Source of the DNA: UBA3206 sp963623875
GTDB taxonomy: Bacteria > Bacillota_I > Bacilli_A > Acholeplasmatales > Anaeroplasmataceae
Assembly: GCA_963623875.1 (NCBI GenBank)
Contig: CAVFNL010000037.1
Location: 15,338 to 79,337, forward strand
Length of the DNA: 64,000 nucleotides
Reading direction: 5' to 3'
Part shown: piece by piece, positions 57,484 to 64,000 of the stretch
Layout: each line of letters begins with the position of its first letter
How positions within the stretch are numbered: the stretch's first letter is position 1
Program-made: the position numbers and the translations under genes
Notes under the pieces: model-generated
What the model was told of the DNA's origin: nothing
Databases searched by the model: none
The model's input: the letters and a program-made list of their open reading frames with translations, nothing else

Positions 57484-59220
57484 TTATTTAATGCTATTAT
57501 ATGTACCAGTTTCAAGAATACCATTAAATGCACTATCTTTTCCGCCAGTTAGTTTAACATTGTTTTTAAAATTAGATACTTCAAATGTCGCAGTACCATT
57601 GTAAGTAGTTACTAAAGCTCCAGCTCCTTCAGTAGCTTCAACATTACCGTTATTAATACAATTTTCAACTTTTATAGTAAGAATTCCTGTTTTAGCAGCT
57701 GCCCAACCTACTATACCAGAAGCTTTTTCTGTAGCATTAATGCTTGCATTATTTGTACAGTTAGTAATTACACCTTGACCATTTTCAACATAACCATACC
57801 ATCTACCAATAATTCCTCCGGCAGAGTCTTTACATACAATAGATCCAGCTACTGAAATATTAGAAATTGTATTAGATGCTTCTGCATAACCTACTAATCC
57901 ACCTACAGAATCCATATATGCATCAGTATATCTACTTTGATCAATATTTACATTAGTCAACTTTAAATTAGTTATTGTAGCATTCTTAACTAATGCAAAT
58001 AAACCATAACAATAACTATAATTATTATCATCTAGTACAAGTCTTGATGAAGTAGGTACATAACCGATGTTATTTAAGTTAGAAATTGTATGATTTTTAC
58101 CATCAAATGTTCCTTGGAAGAAAGTACCATTGCTTTGTGAAGAACTCTCTTTTGCAATTTTTCTATAACCTTCACCAATTGGATTCCATCCATTTTTTAA
58201 TGTAATATCTTTTGTAAGTTCTACAGTTTTACCTTCAAATGTAGCTCCTGCATTTACTGTATCACGGAATGTTTCTAGTTGTTCTAATGAAGAAATTTGT
58301 AGATTTCCACCTACTGTATTTCCAGATATTTTTGTAGAATCTGCTGTTTCTGCAATATATCCGTTATTTATAATATTTGTAGACGCTATAACTTTAAATA
58401 CAATACCTGTTTCTTCTACAGTAACACTACCGCTTGAAACCTTAAGTTCACTACATGATCCTGCAACAGATACACCACTATTCGCTGATGCGATTGTTAC
58501 TGATTTTGCAAATCCATATAATGTAAGAACTGAATTTGCTTGAGATGTAGTATTAATTGTTAATACTGTTTGATCTCCTTGAGTTCTAATAACTATATTA
58601 TTTGATACTTCACAATTATATGTAATATTAATATTCTTATTAGCTCCTACATCAATTCCACCACCATTAGTAATAGTTAATGTGTTGCTTGAAATTGAAT
58701 TAGTATTGCTCATAACTTTAATCGCACTAGTAGTACTTGCTTTACTACTAGTTGATGACATACTAAATCCACTCTTTAAATAATAACTATAAGCTCCATC
58801 GAAATTATTCATTTCTGACACTGATGAAACAAATGCGAATAAGTTTTCTTTATCATCACTTAATTCAAGGTCTGATGGCGCAATCTTATTGAAATCTTCA
58901 TCAAGTAAGAACATTCTGTTTTGTTTAATATCATAAACATAATTGTAGCCATTTGTTGTAGGTGTTAATTTTGAAACATTTAATCCTCCTTCTTCAAGCG
59001 CTACTACTGCTTCATGTGCAGTATTAAACTTCTCTCCGCTTGCTTCCTCTCCTTGGAGAATTGTGTTCATTTCTGTTGTAAGACTTAAGTCTTTTGATAC
59101 TTTAGCTTTCTTAGTGAAGCTTGTGTATCCCACAACGGACACAACACTTAGTATTGCAATAATTGCAATTACTACTAAAAGTTCTACTAAAGTAAATCCT
59201 TTTTTTATTTGTTTTTTCAT
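57484..59220 (-). CDS. Prepilin-like protein with large GLUG-like C-terminal domain
   Basis: 578 aa. Class III prepilin start MKKQIKKG-FTLVELLVVIA with the cleavage Gly, methylated Phe and Glu+5, and a 20-residue hydrophobic helix. Residues about 40-110 look like a small pseudopilin core (VSKDLSLTTEMNTILQGEEA, NGYNYVYDIKQNRMFLLD). From about 330, a GLUG-like solenoid follows: FQGTFDGKNHTISNLNNIG, VGGLVGYAEASNTISNISV, GGIIGRWYG, and ASGIVGWAAAK. RBS AGGAAAGGGG, promoter at 59249-59277. No pilin peptidase, PilB/PilC-type or other assembly gene is in the window, so a Com/T4P-like machine must be elsewhere if it is used. Confidence 0.85.
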   Translation of the reverse strand: MKKQIKKGFTLVELLVVIAIIAILSVVSVVGYTSFTKKAKVSKDLSLTTEMNTILQGEEASGEKFNTAHEAVVALEEGGLNVSKLTPTTNGYNYVYDIKQNRMFLLDEDFNKIAPSDLELSDDKENLFAFVSSVSEMNNFDGAYSYYLKSGFSMSSTSSKASTTSAIKVMSNTNSISSNTLTITNGGGIDVGANKNINITYNCEVSNNIVIRTQGDQTVLTINTTSQANSVLTLYGFAKSVTIASANSGVSVAGSCSELKVSSGSVTVEETGIVFKVIASTNIINNGYIAETADSTKISGNTVGGNLQISSLEQLETFRDTVNAGATFEGKTVELTKDITLKNGWNPIGEGYRKIAKESSSQSNGTFFQGTFDGKNHTISNLNNIGYVPTSSRLVLDDNNYSYCYGLFALVKNATITNLKLTNVNIDQSRYTDAYMDSVGGLVGYAEASNTISNISVAGSIVCKDSAGGIIGRWYGYVENGQGVITNCTNNASINATEKASGIVGWAAAKTGILTIKVENCINNGNVEATEGAGALVTTYNGTATFEVSNFKNNVKLTGGKDSAFNGILETGTYNSIK

Positions 59221-59248
59221 ATCTAAAACCCCTTTCCTTTGTATGTTA

Positions 59249-59277
59249 ATTATACGATATATATATATATCAAGTAA
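59249..59277 (-). promoter_or_regulatory. Promoter of the pilin-like gene
   Basis: TTACTT (59272-59277) and TATAAT (59249-59254), 17-bp spacer consisting largely of an alternating AT run. Confidence 0.5.
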
Positions 59278-59333
59278 TATTTTATAATTTTGGGAGATAG
59301 TACAATTTCCCTTAGCGTTTTTTTTACTCTTTA

Positions 59334-59357
59334 CAAAAAAAGGCTCTGAATGCAGAG
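59334..59357 (-). terminator. Intrinsic terminator of the 59430-60119 gene
   Basis: CTCTG-CATT-CAGAG hairpin (59344-59357) followed by CCTTTTTTT. Confidence 0.7.
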
Positions 59358-59429
59358 AAGTAAAAAGTTAGTTTGTTTCATAGCCTTCATAGAGTATTAA
59401 ATTATTACTTTTTTAATCATATTTAATTA

Positions 59430-60119
59430 TTATGCAGTTGGATAATCATACACACATCCGTATGCTTTACCGTTTTTATTTACAATTTTTACAACATAAT
59501 CTTCTGATAGATTTAAATCAATATCATAACCCTTTAAATATATAATATCATCATCAATTTTTACCATATCCCCATTCATATGCTTATAAAGTTCTACTAC
59601 ATCATGATACTTGATATCATGGTTATAATAAAATACCCATGAACAATCTTCTGCATATCCTACATATATATCTTGATTTATTCCCATAAAATCATAAAAG
59701 TCAGCTAATACAATATCATATCTACCCTCAATATTAGACTCAACTCCCATTGTGCTTAACATGATAAAATCACCCGAAACTTTATATTTAAATGCAACTT
59801 CATCTTTTATTAAATATCCGAAAATATTATCATATTCATCTTCAAACACTAGTTTTGAATTATAATATTCTGATGTTTTTATTTTATTCTCATAAAATTC
59901 ATATGGATCTGAAATATAATTCATACGCTCTATTTCAAGAGACGAACTACGAACCTTATTAATTTCTTTTACTTTAGTTTTACCAAAAGATAATCGTACA
60001 TCATTATATGAAGAATTTATATATACTTCTCTTTTTCTTTCACTAAATACAAATACTATAGTTATAGCTATAGCTACACCTATAAGTATTGATGTTATAG
60101 ACAATACAATCTTTTTCAT
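59430..60119 (-). CDS. Membrane-anchored protein of unknown function
   Basis: 229 aa. N-terminal helix MKKIVLSITSILIGVAIAIT with basic start and no lipobox, then an acidic, Tyr-rich domain (EDEYDNIFGYLIKDEV, FYDFMGINQDIYVGYAED, IIYLKGYDIDLNLSED). ATG has AGAGG upstream and lies nine bases after the stop of the broken peptidase gene, so they were one operon. Not recognised. Confidence 0.65.
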   Translation of the reverse strand: MKKIVLSITSILIGVAIAITIVFVFSERKREVYINSSYNDVRLSFGKTKVKEINKVRSSSLEIERMNYISDPYEFYENKIKTSEYYNSKLVFEDEYDNIFGYLIKDEVAFKYKVSGDFIMLSTMGVESNIEGRYDIVLADFYDFMGINQDIYVGYAEDCSWVFYYNHDIKYHDVVELYKHMNGDMVKIDDDIIYLKGYDIDLNLSEDYVVKIVNKNGKAYGCVYDYPTA

Positions 60120-60128
60120 AATAAACCT

Positions 60129-60957
60129 CTACTTTTTAGATGATATAACAAATAAATGACCATCTGTAATATTTCCTACCTTATCTTTAAAAACAACTGA
60201 TCTGGAAGGTCTACACCAGCCTTCATTTACTATATAGGCTTCTTTTGTAGCGCTGTGTTTTTAAGGTGTTATTTTTACGGTATTTAATTGTGTAATTAAA
60301 CGTTGTATAACCACATGCCACAACTGCATGGTCTGTTAGTGCATACATTTCTCTAACTTTATTATTTAAAGATTTATTAAGTTTCTTTTTTATATGATAC
60401 CACTCTGTATTTCCATATCTATTTGATCCTGATAAATCATATCCATATGATAATACATTATTTAGTTTATCATTTGCAGTACCATTAGTTCTAGTAGTAT
60501 AGCCTTTATTTAAGGAGCTTGTTAATATATCAGAGTAAAACTCTCTTAATCTTTGGTATCTTGCGTCATAATGTGCGTATTCATAATCAATATAATTATT
60601 ATGATCATGCGCATTATAAAACGCAACAGTACCCAAAGTAGCTACTACGACACACGTACTTGTTACACTTTTATTGCTTTCAGCATGATACATATTATAA
60701 TATTCATTCAATTGGGCTTGATTAAAATTCTCACAGCTATCAATTAAAATTTTATTGTTTCCAACTATATTTATGCTTTCTATATCGTATTTTGAATAAT
60801 ATTCAGTTTTTATATAATCACCTACAATTTTATCTATATATTCTACAACATCCTTTGAATTCCCTCATTTATAAGCGTTTATTTTTTTTAAAATCTACTC
60901 TTAAAACGCAAAAAGTTGTTAAAAACGCCATTAACAAAAACATTGCATATTTCTCAT
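60129..60957 (-). pseudogene. Broken C39-like cysteine peptidase gene
   Basis: Largest open part, 60223-60711: the catalytic-Cys region NKSVTSTCVVVATLGTVAFY and catalytic-His region LTDHAVVACGYTTFNYTIKY fit the papain-like C39-2 / bacteriocin-type fold. The frame is open upstream to 60864 (NSKDVVEYIDKIVGDYIK, LIDSCENFNQAQLNEYY). Downstream of 60250 the ending EAYIVNEGWCRPSRSVVFKD and DGHLFVISSKK lies in another frame, so at least one indel is present. A separate frame at 60869-60943 carries a signal-peptide-like MFLLMAFLTTFCVLRVDF behind an AAGGG RBS and ATG 60957, needing one added base. At least three lesions, so dead. Confidence 0.7.
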
Positions 60958-61075
60958 TTAAATCCCTTATCTCTCAAAAATTAAGACTTAATGTTTAAAA
61001 TAGTCTTATTTTTATCTAATTTTAGATTAGCACTTTAATTCCTTTTATCAAGAAAAACCATCAATTCTTATATCA

Positions 61076-61128
61076 CAAGAAAAAAAGTAGGATTTATCCA
61101 ACACTTTTTCGGTTGACATTTTCCTACT
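61076..61128 (-). terminator. Intrinsic terminator of the MetE-like gene
   Basis: AGTAGGA / TCCTACT outer stem (61086-61128), followed by TTTTTTTCTT on the minus strand. Confidence 0.75.
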
Positions 61129-61156
61129 CTTAACATATATAGTTATTCTTTATTAA

Positions 61157-62278
61157 TTATTGCCATACTTCTTCTGCAATTTCTTTTACAAGTTTTAATT
61201 TTTCAAATTGTTCTTCTTCAGTAAGCTTATTTCCAATTTCGCATGATGCAAATCCGCATTGAGGGCTTAGATAAAGTCTTTCAAGCGGAATATATTTTGC
61301 GGCTTCATAAATTCTTTTCTTTATTACTTCTTTATCTTCTAACTTTGGATTCTTTGTAGTAACAAGTCCTAGTACAACTTTCTTATTTCCACTAACTTTG
61401 CTTAAAGGTTCAAAACCGCCCGAACGTTCATCATCATATTCTAGGTAATATGCATTTATTTCTTCATCTTTAAATAAATAATCTGCAACTAGGTCATAAG
61501 CTCCACTACTAAAATATGTTGAATGATAATTACCTCTACACACATGCGTATTTATAACAAGACCTTTTGGAAGTTCTTTTACAATGTTATTATGAAGTTC
61601 TACAAGTTCACGCTTGTACTTTTCAAGTGCTTCACCACTTCTTCCACTTAGTGACTTAGCAAGAGAATCATTTACAAAACCACCCCATACACAGTCATCA
61701 AATTGAAGGTTTCTACAACCTGCATCATATACTTCTTTAATAAATTCTTTATAGCATACTATAACATCTAATTTAAATTCTTCTAAATCTTTATATATTT
61801 CAAGTGTCTTCATTATATTTTCAGTTCCTGTAAAGAAAGCATAAAATTGAATAGGTGATGGTATTGTTAGTTTAGCTATTGTATTTTCATCCTCAAATTG
61901 AAGTAAGAATTTAAAATGTTCTACAAACGGGTGATTTAAAAGTGATATTTTAGAATACATATAAGTATCATCAATCATTGCGCTTTCCCCTTCAAATGTA
62001 TTATTACCACTTATAGTTTTCTTATGCCCAATACCATTAAATCCCCACATAAAATCTAAGTGCCATGTAGATCTTCTAAACTCTCCATCAGATATTACGT
62101 GATATCCTAATTCTTTTATTTTTTTAACTAATTCAGTAATACATTTATCTTCTACTTTTGTTAATTCTTCTTTAGTTATTTTTTTATTTTCAAAATCAAG
62201 TCTTGCTTGTTTTAATTCTTGTGGTCGTAAGAAACTTCCCACAAAATCATAATGAAATGGTGTTTGTAATTTACTCAT
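61157..62278 (-). CDS. MetE C-terminal-like (YxjG/YxjH-type) methyltransferase
   Basis: 373 aa, only the C-terminal barrel of cobalamin-independent methionine synthase. The family blocks are DFVGSFLRPQELKQAR, HVISDGEFRRSTWHLDF, NLQFDDCVWG, NTHVCRGNYHSTYF (zinc His and Cys), EYDDERSGGFEPL, and YLSPQCGFASCEIGN (last Cys ligand). Members use methyl donors in methionine synthesis or recycling, but the donor is not settled. ATG 62278 is set by AAAGGAG, which lies in a hairpin. Start from 62305 would overlap that hairpin and is rejected. Confidence 0.85.
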   Translation of the reverse strand: MSKLQTPFHYDFVGSFLRPQELKQARLDFENKKITKEELTKVEDKCITELVKKIKELGYHVISDGEFRRSTWHLDFMWGFNGIGHKKTISGNNTFEGESAMIDDTYMYSKISLLNHPFVEHFKFLLQFEDENTIAKLTIPSPIQFYAFFTGTENIMKTLEIYKDLEEFKLDVIVCYKEFIKEVYDAGCRNLQFDDCVWGGFVNDSLAKSLSGRSGEALEKYKRELVELHNNIVKELPKGLVINTHVCRGNYHSTYFSSGAYDLVADYLFKDEEINAYYLEYDDERSGGFEPLSKVSGNKKVVLGLVTTKNPKLEDKEVIKKRIYEAAKYIPLERLYLSPQCGFASCEIGNKLTEEEQFEKLKLVKEIAEEVWQ

Positions 62279-62310
62279 ATAAAAAATCTCCTTTGCTTTA
62301 CACAAAGGAG
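62279..62310 (-). promoter_or_regulatory. RBS-sequestering hairpin with T-tract before the MetE-like gene
   Basis: CTCCTTTG-TGTAAAG-CAAAGGAG (62288-62310) is a perfect 8-bp stem in which the 3' arm is the Shine-Dalgarno sequence itself, directly followed by ATTTTTT and the ATG. It can act as translational block or as an intrinsic terminator. Confidence 0.6.
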
Positions 62311-62374
62311 TATACTATATTTTTTTGAAATTGAAAAATACTTAAAAACTTAAGTTTGATATAGTTTAAAACTA

Positions 62375-62977
62375 TTATAAAATTTCATATTCTAATGTGA
62401 TAGAATCACTAAATTCAATATCTTCCGGAATCAAGTCATCATCAGGAGCTTGAGTCATCATGCGCATCTCGCATATAGGTTCATCATCACTATAATCTAT
62501 TCTTATAATGTTACCTAATTTAATATTTGATGCGTCCGCAATCACTTTGGCTTTATTTTTAGCATCGATAACACATTTTTTTATTAATTCATCTTTTATT
62601 TTTGATGGATCTTTAATCTTATATGACACATTAACTTCTGGAGCTATATGCATTTGTAATACTTTCTTAAGTATTTCATCTAAAATGCTATTATTTCTAT
62701 CAAAACAAACTTCAATCTCTTGGTTATATTGATATCCATCATATCTTTTTACATCATAATCATAATTTCTATTAATTTTAAAATATTTAGTCTTTAAAAC
62801 CACATTATCCAGTTCTAATTGCTTAACTATGGAGGTTACACCTTCTGTATTTATTTTAGTTTCTTCTAATGCATTTTCATAAGAATATCTAACTCTTTTA
62901 AATCCTAATTTCAACACTGTGTAATCAGGACTCTCTTTTATTTTTTCTTGACCTACAACTCTTAATATCTTTTCCAT
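62375..62977 (-). CDS. SIMPL-domain (DUF541) protein
   Basis: 200 aa. N-terminal ILRVVGQEKIKESPDYTVLKLGFKRV-type strand (split here as RVVGQEKIKESPD and KLGFKRVRYSYENAL), long helix with LEETKINTEGVTSIVKQL, and C-terminal KNKAKVIADASNIKLGNI, all typical of SIMPL/YggE proteins. Unlike most, it has no signal peptide, so it is cytoplasmic. Function of the family is poorly defined. ATG has GGAG upstream. Confidence 0.8.
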   Translation of the reverse strand: MEKILRVVGQEKIKESPDYTVLKLGFKRVRYSYENALEETKINTEGVTSIVKQLELDNVVLKTKYFKINRNYDYDVKRYDGYQYNQEIEVCFDRNNSILDEILKKVLQMHIAPEVNVSYKIKDPSKIKDELIKKCVIDAKNKAKVIADASNIKLGNIIRIDYSDDEPICEMRMMTQAPDDDLIPEDIEFSDSITLEYEIL

Positions 62978-63058
62978 TTTATTCTCCTTAAATTAATACA
63001 ATAAGAAAGATAAACATTCTATAGTAATAGATAATTTTCTTTCTTTTTGTTTTGTAAT

Positions 63059-63180
63059 TCAACAACCTTTTTTAATAAAATTATTATAATTCTTTCTTAT
63101 AGCAATAGAATCAACATCAAATTTTATTTCACCATCGTTGGTTTTTGAATACATTCTGTTTGTTAAAACTATACCAATTT
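63059..63180 (-). pseudogene. Possible remnant of a decayed small gene
   Basis: In the 240-bp gap 62978-63217, one minus frame reads about 40 codons (IGIVLTNRMYSKTNDGEIKF, then DVDSIAIRKNYNNFIKKG) to TGA. Composition is protein-like, but no start with RBS and no family is recognised. Confidence 0.25.
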
Positions 63181-63217
63181 ATATTCATCATTAAACAAAA
63201 ACTCACTTTATTAATGA

Positions 63218-63925
63218 TTATTCCCATTCTAATTTTTTCATTTTACTATAAGGTACTGGTAGTTCATCTATTCTACAATAGAAAAATTCACTTACATAAA
63301 CTTCTGCTCTTGTTCCTTCAACATACCAACATACATCTTCTTTTATCTCATCAACAAGGAATGTGTATTGTTTCTCGTATGGATCATTATAAGATGCTTT
63401 AGCACATAAAACTTCTTGGCTACCATCATTTTCTATTTCTTTTGTTATGATGACATCTAGCATATTTGAATGCGTGCATAAATCCATCTCTTCTAATATA
63501 TCATCGTATAATTTTTTTATGCCATCATATTCTATTACCCCACACCACATCTCAACACCAGATTTACTTAAAAGAGGAAGATATATAATTACATTTATAT
63601 ATGATAAATTTTTGTTATACTTACAACAATTTGCATGAAATTCAAAATTTTCACAGTAAAATGTATCCTCTTCTCTTGTTTTAGAATCAAACAAATCAAT
63701 TTTATAATTTCTTTGGATAAATGCTCCTTCAAGTGTATATTTTAAAAACATCACCAATTCTTCTAATTCATAATTTTGTAATGAATTTATGGTAAGTTCA
63801 AAATTAACAAATCCGTTATGAACTCCCATATGAAGTTTTGCATATTCTCTTTTTTTGTCAGGATTATATTTTTCCACAGAAAACACAAATTTTGTATGTT
63901 CATTACTTATTTTTATCATAGCCAT
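63218..63925 (-). CDS. Hypothetical cytoplasmic protein
   Basis: 235 aa, soluble, beta-rich, with four or five Cys and alternating charged strands (KLHMGVHNGFVNFELTINSL, FYCENFEFHANCCKYNKN, CWYVEGTRAEVYVSEFFYCR). First ATG has GGGAGAG upstream. No catalytic motif seen. A 6213-like immunity or ligand-binding fold is possible but unsupported. The remaining 75 bases to the window end contain no gene; an ACCA/TGGT small palindrome lies near 63970. Confidence 0.6.
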   Translation of the reverse strand: MAMIKISNEHTKFVFSVEKYNPDKKREYAKLHMGVHNGFVNFELTINSLQNYELEELVMFLKYTLEGAFIQRNYKIDLFDSKTREEDTFYCENFEFHANCCKYNKNLSYINVIIYLPLLSKSGVEMWCGVIEYDGIKKLYDDILEEMDLCTHSNMLDVIITKEIENDGSQEVLCAKASYNDPYEKQYTFLVDEIKEDVCWYVEGTRAEVYVSEFFYCRIDELPVPYSKMKKLEWE

Positions 63926-64000
63926 ATTGTACTCACTCTCCCTATTGAAAGTGTCAAGATAAAATAAACCAGTTTGGTCAACTTTTTTTGAACCACTATT

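Noticed and set aside
8524..60871. The string ATGAGGGAA at the 5' edges of two pseudogenes (8526-8534 and 60860-60868)
   Set aside because: Suggests a common deletion or insertion scar, but nine bases in AT-rich DNA next to start codons is too little evidence.
60792..60998. Plus-strand open frame over the broken peptidase N-terminus
   Set aside because: No RBS; the minus strand gives a coherent signal peptide and peptidase sequence.
1..64000. TGA read as tryptophan (mycoplasma code)
   Set aside because: ATGA stop/start overlaps at 16028 and 21784 and intact genes using TGG show the standard bacterial code.
1..64000. CRISPR arrays, tRNA, rRNA, transposases, integrases
   Set aside because: I looked for regularly spaced repeats, cloverleaf-like segments with CCA ends and DDE or recombinase motifs and saw none.

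Overview
This window is AT-rich Bacillota (Firmicutes) chromosome, most like an uncultured gut or host-associated lineage of Bacilli (the Erysipelotrichia / RF39 / Acholeplasma-relative area). The grounds are very low GC, Firmicutes-style gene content and order (rplK-rplA-rplJ-rplL-rsmC-rpoB-rpoC, MarR with a heterodimeric ABC exporter, FMN riboswitch with an ECF-type RibU, lipoproteins, BspA-like leucine-rich repeats) and strong AGGAGG ribosome binding sites. TGA is used as an ordinary stop: ATGA stop/start overlaps occur at 16028-16031 and 21784-21787. The mycoplasma code is therefore not in use. The genus cannot be named from sequence alone. Almost every gene lies on the minus strand. I see no tRNA, rRNA, CRISPR array, transposase or phage gene.

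Layout, left to right. 1-7.2 kb: a PHP phosphoesterase, two related four-helix membrane proteins, an autoregulated marR plus two-subunit ABC exporter operon, and ribU under an FMN riboswitch with its own terminator. 7.3-12 kb: a decayed FtsX-like ABC permease gene and two paralogous lipoproteins. 12-17 kb: gpmI-proA-proB plus a toroid-fold protein in one tight operon. 17-21.6 kb: an unknown protein, two small decayed genes flanking a tyrosine-phosphatase lipoprotein, adenosine deaminase and beta-carbonic anhydrase. 21.6-24.8 kb: a FUSC-type membrane protein fused to a degenerate HAD domain, then a polyphosphate polymerase (VTC) gene overlapping a DUF4956 gene. 24.8-28.3 kb: LRR lipoprotein-galE-SIS-HD operon and a wrecked AAA-ATPase/nuclease gene.

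28.4-39.3 kb is the ribosomal protein / RNA polymerase cluster, with a consensus -35 promoter, two L1-type leader elements, an L10 leader, a partial terminator after rplL and a terminator after rpoC. It is flanked on both sides, in the same orientation, by broken copies of the same AAA-ATPase/PD-(D/E)XK nuclease gene. 41-42.2 kb is an HD-GYP protein.

42.3-59.2 kb is dominated by surface proteins. A two-gene unit encodes a 407-aa exported protein and a 3,847-aa N-terminally anchored giant with GLUG-like repeats. Further on, a prepilin-type N-terminus is joined to a domain of the same GLUG-like type. A methyltransferase and a membrane-anchored EEP-family phosphatase/nuclease sit between them. 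59.4-64 kb: an anchored unknown protein behind a broken C39-like cysteine peptidase, a MetE-like protein whose RBS lies inside a hairpin, a SIMPL-domain protein and an unknown protein.

Two general themes stand out. One is investment in exported or surface proteins (at least five lipoproteins or giant repeat proteins). The other is ongoing gene decay: at least six pseudogenes or remnants, two with a disrupting frameshift at a seven-A run. The latter could also be read or assembly errors.
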